Below are positions 22,629 to 34,122 of a DNA stretch of 64,000 nt, in pieces. Numbering within the stretch: position 1 is the first letter of the stretch; every line of letters starts with the position of its first letter. The notes under the pieces are model-generated. The model made no database searches. It saw only the letters and a program-made list of their open reading frames with translations, and was not told the DNA's origin. Source of the stretch: Dendrolimus kikuchii. Its lineage: Eukaryota > Arthropoda > Insecta > Lepidoptera > Lasiocampidae. Location of the stretch: positions 24,246,387-24,310,386 of the forward strand of contig CM034392.1 of NCBI GenBank assembly GCA_019925095.2. The letters run 5' to 3'. The position numbers were made by a program, and so were the translations under genes.

Positions 22629-22989
22629 TTCAACACACTTGTGAATAAAATAACATCAAAAACTCATTTTATTTAGTAGAATTAAAAAAGTTATATATGA
22701 GTGAAAGTTTTATTTGTTAAACACGTACGAGTTAAAATCTATTTAAATAAGAAGTTGCATAAAATGAGCAAGTAATAGGAACATTAATTTATTTGTTCTA
22801 TAGAACACGATCTTTTTTTTTTGAATAAAAACTTTTTTAAGAACAAAGCAACTCAACCAATAAAATTAAAAAAAAAATCTACAACTCACTAGTGAGTTAT
22901 AATGTTTTTTACTCACAGTTTGATAATGGGTGTCATTCTGTGCCTAATTGCGGTGACCATAGAGCCACTTTATGAGCAAGTGTGTTGAA
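22629..22989. mobile_element. Possible MITE with ttcaacacacttg ends
   Basis: Inverted ttcaacacacttg at 22629-22641 and 22977-22989; includes the palindrome ctcactagtgag. No clear duplication. An adjacent inverted pair ggtgattaccg / cggtaatcatc lies at 22533-22602. Confidence 0.4.
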
Positions 22990-23450
22990 GAATATTTTAT
23001 ATGTCAAAAGATACAAATAATGTCAAATAATTAAATTCAATACAAATGTCAGCATACAATTATGTCTTGTTCCAATTAAAATAACCATTCACCGAGTAGA
23101 AACATGCATAATATACTTAGTCGTGGAATATCCGTCGTTATTTTTTATCACAGACACAACACACGCGTGTTATTGTTACAACCAATATGGTGCGTTTTGA
23201 TCAAGCCGCAGTTTTCGATAATTTAATTTGAAGTTTAAGAACTTAATTAGTAAAATTACTTGTGGTTTTCGATCGACAATACTTGTATATGATTTTTTAC
23301 TTCATATGATAGAAAAATGTGACCGCCGTGGGATTTTAAAATTAAGTAAAAAATATGTAATTACATGACTGTATTTTCCAATTAAGATCAGACACATCGA
23401 TGATATTGTTGTAAAGAAATAATTTTACGCTTGAATTAATTTTGAGCATG

Positions 23451-23764
23451 TTTTTTTTTTATTGCAGGAGTTCAGCAGACAGGCAGACGGCCCACTTAAC
23501 GGAAAGCGGTTACCATCGCCTATAGACATTTGCAACACCAAAGGTGCTACAAATGCGCTGCTGCTCTCTTAAGGGAGACTGGAACCTGGTTACTAATGCC
23601 GGAATACAACTCAAGGTTGTTATGGCGACATACTTTAGACCAGGGGTGGTAGCCATCCAGTCGGGCAAATGCCCTACCACTTGGCTGTGGGTTGTTTTGT
23701 CGCCACTTACGACAGGCCGCCCGGCCGCAGGAAATTGTATTCTTTCTCCGTTCCTGCACAGATA
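23451..23764 (-). mobile_element. Elt-A, full length
   Basis: Poly(T) and attgcaggagttcagcagac at the left, ccgttcctgcacagat at the right. Abuts an Elt-D copy 35 bp away. Confidence 0.75.
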
Positions 23765-23798
23765 AAAAGCCTCTAAGGATGTTTTATGTCAATATTGC

Positions 23799-24066
23799 TA
23801 GAGTTTTTGGAACTGAAAGGGGACGTTGTGCTGTGCAGTTTTATTGTCTAAAAATGTGTAAAATCACTCTAAAATGAACAATAGTTGTAGGATATTGATA
23901 GTTTTTGAGCAGTAATTATGTGTTTTTGTGAGAAATGCGAACTGTACACTCAAATGTGGCCTTTCCAGTTGTCACAAGAAATCCGTTATATGGCGTCGAT
24001 AGTAGCCTACAATACAATTGAGCCTGGCTTAAAGGTCTAGTTGCCAAGCCATAAACATAAAAAAAA
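23799..24066 (+). mobile_element. Elt-D retroposon
   Basis: gagtttttggaactgaaagg at the left, then gttgtgctgtgcagttttat and aggtctagttgccaagccat at the right. Confidence 0.65.
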
Positions 24067-24689
24067 CAATATTGCTATAATGTATTTTGATAGTATTGTA
24101 CGCGTGTTGTGTGATATATTTACATTAAATACATTATAAAATTACCAAAATATAAATGAGATGCGTTTAAAATAACAAATGTATTTGTATAAATAGTTTT
24201 TTTAATTTTGTTTTATTAACAACTCTACGGACTCTAGCTCCGTACCCTTTTTTTACAATTAAATTTAAGAAAAAGTTTAAAAGTTCTACACGCTTATTTG
24301 TTACTCTTGTTACTGTGTGTAACATTTAATGAACGTATGTTGGTGTAGTGGTGTACCTTAAGAATAACTTATTATATTAATTTATTCTAATTTTAATACT
24401 AAACTTATACTAATGTAGAGTGTATCTGTTACATGCTGGTGTAGTGAGGAAGTGCATGTGCTTATGTCTATACCTATATATATTATCCTAACTAGCGCCA
24501 TGTGTGTATAAATAGTATTAGTAGCTTTAAAATTGATTAAAATAAAAACCGACGACACTCCTATTTTTATTTCGGTGTATTAAATAATGTATCTGCGAGA
24601 AAGTTCCCGATAAACTGCTTTACAGTATGATAAAGATAGTTTATAAAAATACCGGTACTTTATAAAATTAAATACGCTCAAACCGTGAG
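24067..24689. other. No gene recognised
   Basis: AT-rich; two loose copies of gttggtgtagtgg / gctggtgtagtg at 24338 and 24434. Nothing else. Confidence 0.5.
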
Positions 24690-24981
24690 TTCCTCAGGCC
24701 ATGAGCCTCTACAGAGAGCTATCAAATCAACTCATCAACTCTTCGTGTGATCATAGGGCTGGGATTTTACCTACCTCGGATTACCTACCTCGAGCAACGG
24801 ATCAGTTGGCGATCCAGCGACGAAACGTAGCCAGACTTCTGGGCACCTTATCCATAGAAGACGGTGACCTAGGCTCAGTAATCTACTTATAGTCTTGAGG
24901 GATTATAGGTAGAATAAAATATAGACTAAGTGAAGTTTTCATTATTGTATTATTTTATAATGTCTTAGTTGTATCTATACT
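24690..24981 (+). pseudogene. RLE-LINE C-terminal fragment with 3' UTR
   Basis: The frame ends in LAIQRRNVARLLGTLSIEDGD and a stop at about 24892, homologous to LSIAIQRGNVASLLGTFP of the 329-codon copy. A short direct repeat, ttacctacctcg, at about 24767-24795 breaks the alignment. About 90 bp of AT-rich 3' UTR follow, up to a short Helitron. Everything upstream is missing (5' truncation). Confidence 0.6.
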
Positions 24982-25176
24982 TCTATACTAAAATTATAAA
25001 GAGGTAAAGTTTGTGAGTTTGTTTGTAATAATTAATCTCTTCAACTAATGAAACGATTTTGTAAATTCTTTCAGCAGTAGAAAACTATATTATTCCTGAG
25101 TGAGATAGACTATAAATGATGATGATTGTGATTATTCATATTTTTTAACGCTGCGAAGTGAGCACGGGTCTGCTAA
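24982..25176 (+). mobile_element. Diverged short Helitron
   Basis: Starts TCTATACTAAAATTATAAAG and ends gcacgggtctgCTAA (CTRR). It contains aaattctttcagcagtag, the degenerate Hel-1 core. About 195 bp. Confidence 0.55.
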
Positions 25177-25185
25177 TATTTTAAT

Positions 25186-25408
25186 TTGATGGCCTATGTG
25201 GTCGACCTCACTGCAACGCAAAGGCTCCGGGTTCGATTCCTAGTATGGTAAATTTCGGAAACGAATTTTCTTCGTTATTTACTATAGTCTGGGTGTCTGG
25301 GATCGGCCCCAGAGTAGTCCGTTGTATATTACCCATAATACAAGCGTAACTTGCTTAATTTGGGGTTATGCAATATGTGTGTTTGTCTGATTATTATTAA
25401 AAAAAATT
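25186..25408 (+). mobile_element. SINE-1 lacking part of the tRNA-like head
   Basis: The B box gggttcgattcc is intact but ~25 bp containing the A box are deleted. Body and tail match SINE-1. Confidence 0.75.
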
Positions 25409-25767
25409 GTAATCTTGCACCATAACAAATTATATACCAAAGAAGCCATGTTTATTTCATTAAAATACGGTTCAATAAAATAAACATAAAAATAATATAT
25501 TAATGTTCGACACACTTCGCTGACACACCGACAAGCCGCTAATAAAGTTATAATTTCTCAATCCCAGTTCATTCACATACAATACAAGCTAAAACAATGC
25601 TGTACAAATATAAAAAACATGTTAGAAATGTTCCGACAGCCTATTCTCACTGCAATCAATCATTGAACATACGTTTGGTTGATGTTTGGGCCATGACAAT
25701 AGCGATATGATTGAGACTGTAGCGGGGAGAATAGCGGCAAATAAAGTTACAACTATACTGGCGTCAC

Positions 25768-26270
25768 TTTTTTTTTTAATTTATTTATCTGTAATAAAAA
25801 ATTTACATTACAAATAGAAGTAAGGCACCACTTAAACCTATGAGGTTTGCGTGTGATGCAACACGCCGTCGCAATTTCAGGAAAAACTTATTCATTCATA
25901 TACACATACACCTAATCTCATCGTATGTGCAGATAACATATACGTAGTCACGAACGCTCATACACACAGGCTGTCATTGCAATTTTTCTAAATAATAGTT
26001 TTTTAGTTTTTGTTTTATATTTTTGTAACTTAAAGATTTCCTTAGTGTAGTGGGCAATTGATTAATTAATTTTGGTATTATGTAGTTAGTAGTATACTTG
26101 CCATAGTGGTTATTGTGGGGTGGGATAATTAATGTCTGTTTTAAGATTGATCTTGTGTGTGTTTTATGTCTCTTTACTAATAAGATTCCCATAAAGCATC
26201 GTTCACGTAAATTTAATAGGATAATATCGAAATATTCTATATTGGTCTTCGAAGTATCTATGCACAAAAT
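25768..26270 (-). pseudogene. LINE RT C-terminus with 3' UTR and poly(A)
   Basis: A 97-codon minus frame (25974-26267) contains IPPHNNHYGKYTTNYIIPKL, then NQLPTTLRKSL and KLKNYYLEKLQ, a usual CR1/Jockey-type RT end (N+YGK...LPxxL...K.K.YLL). About 200 bp of 3' UTR run to poly(T) at 25768-25777. Truncated upstream. Confidence 0.6.
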
Positions 26271-26944
26271 TTCATAGAAATAGGTTCGTGTCTAGATCGT
26301 GAAGATGAAATCGACTATCAACACTTCGCAGCATACAAACACTTCAACGTTAAAATATTTGTATAGATTATTTTGGGTAATAATTATTTAATTGAAACAG
26401 TGAAACAATGTATTATATTAATGTATATAATTACATAACATCAAATTTTCTATACGATCCGTGAATCTATCAAATAACGCACGGATCACCTGCTTACTCA
26501 AAAAATAAATTACATTTTGCGTTAAAGTAAAATTATATAGTAATTGATTGCACGTCTGTATAATGCACCCAGGAAGAATATATACAAAGTTAATAACAAA
26601 CTAGTTTCTTTCAATAGACGCTTGATTTATAGCCTCACTTAGCATCTAGTTTTGACATTTGCATAGTTCTTACGCCACGAGTTAGCAACAACGTCGACAA
26701 CAGAATGATGGAAACGTTAGAGATGTGCCCACACTTATCCGAATACCAATCATTCATGTAAGGCGTCTACCATTGCCAATAATTGATTTGATCTCTCTAT
26801 TTATTATTTAAGATTATCTTTAATTTCAATAATAATATCATTTTTTTATTTATAAGGAAGATTTATTTGTAATTCGTTTATTCCAATATTTATTACAATA
26901 AAAAGTATTAAATTTGATCGATATACGTACTGATTTTAAAAAGC
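26271..26944. other. No gene recognised
   Basis: AT-rich and without recognised repeats. Confidence 0.5.
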
Positions 26945-27112
26945 GCTATAATATGGGGCTATAGAGGGCTCAGACAAATTCTTAAAGTCCCAATGATGTA
27001 GGCAACGTATCAGCTTCCTAGTGTTGCAGACTTTCACGGGCGGCGGCAAGCATATATCATCAGCTGGACTGTCGAATACGTGGTTTGATTACCTGCAAAT
27101 GTAAAAAAATAA
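26945..27112 (+). mobile_element. LINE/SINE 3' tail related to Elt-A
   Basis: The order tagtgttgcag...cgggcggcggcaa...tcatcagctg...ttacctgcaaatgtaaaaaa parallels the Elt-A 3' half (gtgttgcaaatg...gcgatggtaa...ctgcaataaaa) and a tail widespread in Lepidoptera. Confidence 0.45.
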
Positions 27113-27361
27113 CCAAGATCAGTAAAAAAACTACATACTAAATAATAATAAAATTAATTCATAGGATATTTTAGAGGTAGGGGCCTCGTCTGGGATAATG
27201 TTACAGTTTTAGGCCGTTTCACGTGGTGCTGGGTGTAATGCGTTATTTGTGATATGATACTGTTTTTAATTGTTAATGACGCTACAATTTAATAGATGAC
27301 GTATGCATATACTCGTACATTAATGTGGCAATTCGCTAACAGCGTTATTTTTAATGTTTAA

Positions 27362-27754
27362 CTCGCCATCACGTCGGAGTCACCGATGTGGAGTTGATGG
27401 GTGGTGCGGCGTTGGCGGCTTGGCCTTCCAACACCGAATGACACTCACAAATAAGAAGGAGTTGATATTTTATTAGTCGAATATCAAGCTGTTATTACCT
27501 AAACTGACTATATTATATTATAACAAACACACGACAAGAATATCCGCTTGATCCGCATAACGGTATGTACGCATGACACTTCACAAGGTCATTCAGCTGC
27601 AATGTCGATCGAATGACTCGGATGCGTCTACACGGGCGAGTGGCGGGCTGCGCTTGCGCATCTTCGTCGTTCGTGTGGCTACAACACGCTGAGGCGATGG
27701 TGTGATTATTTTACGTGACGGAAGGCCACACTTTAAATCAGACATTCTGCCACA
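27362..27754 (-). mobile_element. Probable BEL/Pao-like LTR with adjoining primer-binding region
   Basis: The minus strand begins TGTGGCAGAATGTCTG at 27754 and has aataaaatatcaactcc in its distal part. It appears to end ...ctccACA at 27387, followed by tcggtgactccgacgtga, resembling sequence that follows 5' LTRs of insect LTR elements. No coding. Confidence 0.4.
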
Positions 27755-28150
27755 TTCAATACCTATAATGTTATATCAGGTGTGACCCCATATGTACCTG
27801 ATGAGTATAAATCAATGAGGGCTACAATAACAGGATCGCATTTAACGTACATGTAGTTAATTTAAAACTGCAACATTGTAGATATTCCAACATCACGATG
27901 TTGCCCCAAAAAATATGGACATGCCTTAACATGGGGCCTAACCCCAAACACGACTATTTTGGCCTTCATTGAACATGGTGTTCGTGACCGGTTGGTAATG
28001 TTATTTTATATCAGAGGAAAGAAGTACACCAGTCATTGCTCGCAAACCTGACAAATTGGGTATTCGACACTTTATACAATTTGTAAGACGATTAAGTCTC
28101 TCAATTGATTTAACTGTCAAGTATCCTATTGCAACGATTATAATTTATCT
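27755..28150. other. No gene recognised
   Basis: Nothing recognised between the BEL-like LTR and SINE-2. Confidence 0.5.
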
Positions 28151-28433
28151 TATAATATCAGCCCATAAATGTCTCACTGCTGGGCTCGGCCTCCCATTAT
28201 AGGGGGGAACGGACAGTATACCCGCCACGCTTGTCCAAGGCGGCTTGGCAAGTTTGACACATCGGTTATCTCGATGTGCAGGTTGCATCACGATGTTTTC
28301 CTTCACCATTGTTAGCACGTGGTAATTGTAACAATATGTACATTAGATCAGAAAACTGACTACGAAAACTGCCCGGAATCGAACCCGCGCCCTCTGAGTC
28401 AGGGACGTGTGTGCTAGCCATTACGTTACCACG
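28151..28433 (-). mobile_element. SINE-2, full length
   Basis: Reverse of the above: agcccataaatgtctcactg at the left; ggaatcgaacccgcgccctc (B box, 28377 region) and cgttaccacg at the right. No clear duplication. Confidence 0.78.
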
Positions 28434-28489
28434 ACTAATATGCTGAAAATGCGGCGTACAAATTCTCAAAATATGCTTTGTGTATAAAA

Positions 28490-28553
28490 ATGTATAAGGA
28501 ATGTAATTGCATCGCAATTTCTTTAAATAAAGTTTTTCTTTCTTTCTTTCTAA
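28490..28553 (+). mobile_element. LINE 3' tail
   Basis: aatgtaattgcatcgcaatt, then aaataaagtttttctttctt: a LINE 3' end with an AATAAA signal and (TTTC)n. The same tail occurs at 46.7 kb. Confidence 0.4.
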
Positions 28554-28859
28554 TATATAATTTCTCTTACTTAGAACATAATATTAAGGACCCAAAGTTA
28601 TTTCCATGTGTCCATGCTCCGTCAGGAATAATGTAAGTGTTAATGACTGTGGCAAAATGCTTTTAGTTTATAGCGTTAAAAGTAACACAGTTAATAATAA
28701 GCTACATTAATCTATATAGAAACAATATCTGTGAATGTTTGACATCATTAATAATTCATAACAAAGTGGCATGAGAAATAACGCATTTAATCCAACGCTA
28801 CATCTGTGTGAAACGGACATTAATACTAGCATTATCCCAGATGGACTGGGATCGGATTT

Positions 28860-29089
28860 GGTGGTAGGGTATTTACCCGACTGGATGGCTACCACCCCTG
28901 GTCTAAAGTATGTCGCCATAACCACCTTGAGTTGTGTTCCGGCATTGGTGACCAGGTTCTAATCTCTCTTAAGAGAGCAGCAGCGCATTTGTAGCAGCTT
29001 TGGTGTTGCAAATGTCCATAGGCGATGGTAACCGCTTTCCATCAAAATGGCCGTCTGCCTGTCTGCTCAACTCCTGCAATAAAAAAAAA
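28860..29089 (+). mobile_element. Elt-A, 5'-truncated
   Basis: Starts at ggtggtagggtatttacccg; ends ctcctgcaataaaaaaaaa. Confidence 0.7.
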
Positions 29090-29275
29090 GATGGAGCAGG
29101 GACATCAGGACAAAGTTATTCCAGGCTGAGTTTTGAGTTTGTGTTGAACTGCATCAATCTATTAAAATTCAAACGTACAATCGAAAATATTAAAATACGA
29201 GTAAATTAACTTTTCAATATGGCTGCGTATTGCATTTCGATCTCTACCTATTCATAACACTGGCCCACAAAGAAG

Positions 29276-29548
29276 GGCCTTACTTATAATCGTTTCTTAA
29301 ATTTAAAGAAAATGCTCAGCAATTGATTAGTGAAAATCTTACCCATAAACTCCTATTTAGACGAATATTTTGGGTATAACCTACGTTAATCATTCAAATT
29401 TCGTGTATCTGTGCTCCTCTTAGGTAAACAACAGGCAATACACGTTTATAAGTGAAAAAAAAGATATTCATTGATTACGGTCTGATTCTGATTCTCTTAC
29501 TTAAGAGATGGCTAATCGTTTCTTAACGAGATTATTATAAGTAAGGCC
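29276..29548. mobile_element. Inner inverted-repeat MITE, 273 bp
   Basis: Ends GGCCTTACTTATAAT and, reversed, GGCCTTACTTATAAT. It splits the left arm of the outer element (cacaaagaag | gaagtgatctg). 3-4 bp duplication, gaa(g). Confidence 0.65.
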
Positions 29549-29646
29549 GGAAGTGATCTGTACTTTTAACCAGACCTATTTATTCTTATGTATTTCGATG
29601 CCCTGAATCCGAATATGGGTTCAGTTTAGTCCATACACCCTCAAAA

Positions 29647-30043
29647 TTTTGAGGGTGTATGGACCAAACTGATCCCAGATTCAGTCTTTTGGTTAAAGTT
29701 TGAGGGTGCGTGGACCAAACTGGCCCCAGATTCGGTCTTTTGTACATACAATACATCTTTAATCTTTTGAGAGTGCAAAGGCCAAACTGACCTCAGATTC
29801 GGTCTTTTGGTCTATACACCCTTAAAAGTTTGCGGTTGTGTGGACCAAAGTGACACCAGATTCGGTCTTTTAGTCAAAGTTTGAGGGTGTTTGGACTAAG
29901 CTGACCCCAAATTCGGTCAATTGATCAATACACCCTTAAATGTTTGAGGATGTATGGACTGAAGTGACTCCAGATTCGGTCGTTTGGTCTATACCCCCCT
30001 TAAAAATTTGAGGATGTAAGGATCAAACTGACCCCAGATTCGG
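29647..30043 (+). repeat. Minisatellite, seven degenerate units
   Basis: Units begin tttgagggtgtrtggacc and contain ccagattcggtcttttggtc. Lengths fall in two classes (~51-53 and ~63-66 bp). The first unit is preceded by its own inverted copy. Confidence 0.8.
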
Positions 30044-30425
30044 ATTTAACACAACGAAACACATAACAATAGATGGGTCTGGTCAAAAGTACAGACCACT
30101 TTTTGTGGGCCAGTGTAATTATTGAATCTGTTACAACCTATAGAACTTTATAGAAGCGTGTGATTCAATGCGAGCTAGGCTTTATACGACGCCCTCCAAA
30201 CTCCACGACATAGGTGGTTATAAAATCCTTGCTTCTTCAATAAAACACAATTATTTACGAAATGCATAATACCTTCGTGATGCATAAGTTGGCATTGCGA
30301 AATAACTAATGTGCAAAGAATAACAATTTATTATGATTATCCGTTACAAATTGTTGTTGTTGAAACAATAAACATTTTGTTTGTTTAGGTCATGACGGGT
30401 GGAGGCCATCTTTAATAGATCGATG

Positions 30426-30741
30426 TTTTTTTTTTTATTGCAGGAGATCAGCAGACAGGCAGACGGCCCACTTGATGGAAAGCGGTTACCATCGCCTATG
30501 GACATTTGCAACAGCAAAGTTGCTACAAATGCGCTGCTGCTCTCTTAAGGGAGACTGGAACCTGGTCACTAATGCCGGAACACAACTCAAGGTTGTTATG
30601 GCGACATACTTTAGACCAGGGGTGGTAGCCATCCAGTCGGGCAAATGCCCTACCACCTGGCTGTGGGTTGTTAAGTCGCCTCTTACGACAGGCCGCCTGG
30701 CCGCAGGAAATTGTATTCTTTCTCCGTTCCTGCACGGATAA
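30426..30741 (-). mobile_element. Elt-A, full length
   Basis: Poly(T), attgcaggagatcagcagac ... ccgttcctgcacggata. atgttttttt occurs on both sides and may be a target duplication merged with the tail. Confidence 0.75.
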
Positions 30742-32221
30742 AATGTTTTTTTAAATTGTTATACCGTCCTTTAACTAGGACGTACTCGATGTTATTATTG
30801 TATATCCTGTATTGTGATTTTCGGAGCATATATTAAATTGTATCAATTTGTTGGAAAGAGACGGAGTTCAACAGACACGATGATATGGCATTGACTGATT
30901 CAAATTTGTGTTTATGTGGATCACTTTGGTTGCTTTGCCTGAATTAAAGAACAGAAATGAAAGATCTAATATCAGCTAAGTGTACAGACCAATTTCATAT
31001 GAACGGTTGTGAAAATAAAATATTTCTTATATAAAACACATCCATAAAACATCACACGCGTTAAAAAGTGATTTGCTACACAACTCGTGCGTGACGAAAA
31101 CTATTTAAAATGTAGGTTTTTATATTTACACATGTTCAATTACATTATTACGTATCCAATCTCGTAACAATAACTCCAGTTGGAATGGCAAAAAAATGAC
31201 GCCTAAAAAAAAAACAAAACATTCCTTCCTAAATGACAGCCATATTTTTTCTAAAATGACAGTGACAACACGATCGGAGCATAGATAACAAAACAGACTA
31301 CACACGCGGCAATAGAAACTTGCGATACAATCTACATGCAGTGTAAAAAATAATTTCGTTCCGCTTTCAAACGAGTTTATACTCTATTTTTGATTGCAAT
31401 AAAGTAAATTTCTCTTTGTTATGGTAATAGCGTGTGTGGCGCGTTTAAACATAGTGTTGTAATTAAAAAAACTCGCGCGCTACATAATTACATCAGTGTC
31501 GAAAGCTGACTTCGTGAACGATCCGTGTGTAATCTGTGGTCCGAATTTTTCTTAGGTCAACGCCCTTTGTCGTGTTTTGATTAATTGGGCGTATGATGGA
31601 CCACGGCCCGTATAAAAACCAAATTCGATAATGTGTGTCGTAAGTCGTAACTCCTACCATATTGTCGGAGGTGGCTGGACTAAGCTACGGAACATTTTCG
31701 TCGTCTTTGACTTACAATAATCTTGTTTGAAGGGAATGGTAAATTGGCACAACGTGCCTACTTGGGTCTTCGACAGAAAAAAGAAGGACGATGTTGCTCA
31801 GTTTGATTGTAAAAAAGATATATATTAGGTTATTAAACCCAAACGAATTTATTCGTCTCAGTCTTTAAAATAACCATTAATTCAGTTCGTAATGTTTTAA
31901 GTTCGCGTAAAGTGAAATGTGTGATTTTTTTTAGTTTATAGCTTGGCAACTAGGCCCTTGAAACAGATCTTAGATTACACAAGTGAAATGTGAATTTTCA
32001 AAATGCCACAGAAATCTACAGGATCTTTAAATTCGTTGAAGTTAGATTTGACAACTAAAATTAAAAAGGACTGATCGTAAAATTGGTTCAAAAGGCTTGT
32101 TTCTAGCCAGAACTGCATATAAATATTAAGACGCTTATAAGTAACACACTAACAATATTTATAATGTATCCTGGTGTGGAAGAAAGATGTTATTTACATA
32201 CTCGTAATTATATGTCAAAAA
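30742..32221. other. No gene recognised; longest stretch free of named families in the left half
   Basis: About 1.5 kb without a match to any family here and without an open frame of note. It may be original intron sequence or older repeats beyond recognition. Confidence 0.5.
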
Positions 32222-32347
32222 GTCAGCCCGGTGGACTGATGATATGCGTAAGGTATCAGTAGGCGCTGCATGAGGAAGACGAAGGCTCGGGATGAGTGGC
32301 GCCAACTTGAGGAGGCCTATGTACAGCAGTAGACTGCGATTGCGTGA
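32222..32347 (+). pseudogene. LINE-R-like C-terminus
   Basis: RWTDDMRKVSVGA, a shift, then RDEWRQLEEAYVQQ-stop: the RWTDD...W..LEEAYVQQW signature. Truncated on its 5' side. Confidence 0.55.
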
Positions 32348-32615
32348 AAACAATGGGCGCGTTCCTCTAATACCTCATAACGCCCAAAATACTCCTTTAG
32401 CCGTTCCACATAGCGATGACGGTCGTTATAGTCGCCGCGTACACTTCACAAGTCCTCATGATTTTCGCTCAGGCAGCGCTCACAGCGACCTATTTCATGA
32501 GGTGGGTCGAATAACTCCACTTGAGTTTACAATTGTAACGCCCGCAAGCATGAACGGAAAAAATCACGGTCGTAAGCATGGTGTTGCTGGGCCTCTTGTG
32601 GAACGTAGCCGATGA
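32340..32615 (+). other. Unexplained open frame of ~92 codons
   Basis: Continues in frame after the LINE-R-like end and is rich in Pro, His, Ser and Arg (IPHNAQNTPLAVPHSDDGRY, later HDFRSGSAHSDLF). Composition is less AT-driven than other frames here. No family recognised; no splice sites clearly placed. Could be a transposon gag-like piece or chance. Confidence 0.3.
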
Positions 32616-32664
32616 CGAAGATGTCAAAAAGCGAAAAAAGATTATCTGTGGCGTCATCTGCAAA

Positions 32665-32960
32665 CTCATGTAAGTGGGAGTTTTTGGCGGGAACTGTAGG
32701 GGACGTTGTGCTGTGCAGTTTTATTTTCTAAAAATGTGTAAAATTACTCTAAAATGAACAACAGTTGTAGGATATTGATAGTTTTTGAGTAGTAATTATG
32801 TGTTTTGTGAGAAATGTGAACTGTATAGTCAAATGTGGCCTTTTGAGTTTTCACAAGAACTCCGTTGAATGGTGTGGGTTGTAGCTTACAATACAACTGC
32901 GTCTGGCTTAAAGGCCTAGTTGCCAAGCCTTAAACATAAAATTATTATTATTATTATTTA
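32665..32960 (+). repeat. Elt-D, unit 1 of a tandem array
   Basis: Starts ctcatgtaagtgggagtttt and ends cctagttgccaagccttaaa followed by (ATT)n. First of three head-to-tail units. Confidence 0.7.
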
Positions 32961-33258
32961 CTCATGTAAGAGAGGAGATTTTGGTGGGAACTGTAAGGAG
33001 ACGTCGTGTTGTGCAGTTTTATTTTCTAAAAATGTGTAAAATTACTCTAAAATAAACAATAGTTGTAGAATATTGATAGTTTTTGAGTAGTAATTATGTG
33101 TTTTTGCGAGAAATGTGAACTATATAGCCAAATGTCACCTTTCGACTTTTCACAAGAACTCCGTTGAACGACGTCGATTGTAGCCTACAATACAACGTTG
33201 CCTGGCTTAAAGGCCTAGTTGCCAAGCCTTAAACATAAAATAATAATAATTATTTATT
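32961..33258 (+). repeat. Elt-D, unit 2 of a tandem array
   Basis: Starts ctcatgtaagagaggagatt; ends with (ATA)n. Carries the extended 5' piece tcatgtaagagagg also seen in unit 3. Confidence 0.7.
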
Positions 33259-33590
33259 CATGTAAGAGAGGAGTTTTTGGCGGGAACTGAAAGTGCTGTG
33301 CAGTTTTATTTTCTAAAAATGTGTAAAATTACTCTAAAATGAACAATAGTTGTAGGATATTCATAGTTTTTGAGTAGTAATTATGTTTTGTGAGAAATGT
33401 GAACTGTATAGTCAAATTTGGCCTTTTGAGTTGTCACAAGAACTCCATTGGATGGCACCAGCTGATAACCTACAGATCAGCTGTGTTACACATAGGCTTA
33501 AGAAAATGAAGAAACTATACATATTGTAAACTAAGATCTGGCTTAAAGGTCTAGCTGCCAAGCCATAAACCTAAATATAAAAAACTCATA
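33259..33590 (+). repeat. Elt-D, unit 3 of a tandem array
   Basis: Starts tcatgtaagagaggagtttt and has a ~70-bp extra segment (cagctgtgttacacataggc) before the common 3' end. A vestige actcatataagaaggag follows. Confidence 0.65.
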
Positions 33591-34122
33591 TAAGAAGGAG
33601 TACTGTCTTTCCTACTGATCTTTTATGCTTCTACCTTGACTTAGCAACAGTGGTTACAGTGGAACTTTTTTGTGTAACAAAATTAAAATTACTTTGGGCG
33701 TCTTTTGTCGTTATGACAAAGGAAATTAAACTTTAATCCTTGTATCTATAAAGTCTATATGAGCTTATCAGTATAGATATTCAATTACACGCACAAAAAG
33801 CATACAATTTGACCTTTCCGGGAATCGTTTAGCGTGGTCTTAATATCACACTGCTCCCTGCAATTTGGGAATGAAAATTCCAAGTATCAATTACATATTA
33901 TGTATGGTGTCGTGCTGGAAATTTTTATGTGTTATTAAACATCATGCATTAATGCTATAAAGCCGTAAAATATTATGTTTATACATGAACACACTCGAGT
34001 CATTAGAGACAAGAGCTAGGAAGTTGATAGGCAATAACCGACTATTCGACGAGAGGCTTCAGAGCCTAAATCATCGACGTAAAGTCGGTATTCTTACACT
34101 TCGACGAGTGAGCCATGGAATT

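Larger units (their letters stand above)
29258..30115. mobile_element. PIF/Harbinger-like non-autonomous element holding a minisatellite
   Basis: Inverted ends CACTGGCCCACAAA, flanked by TAA on both sides (29255-29257 and 30116-30118). Long sub-terminal arms with tctgtacttttaaccagacc (29556) and, inverted, ggtctggtcaaaagtacaga (30075). A second element is inserted in the left arm. Confidence 0.7.

Noticed and set aside
26936..27092. Minus-strand 50-codon frame with an acceptor-like ttgcag and downstream AATAAA, looking like a terminal exon
   Set aside because: Read on the plus strand it follows the order of a common lepidopteran LINE/SINE tail (gtgttgcag...cgggcggcgg...tcatcag...poly(A)), and the first codon after the acceptor is a stop in that frame.
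29647..30043. CRISPR-like array
   Set aside because: Eukaryotic context; the units are degenerate tandem repeats without unique spacers.
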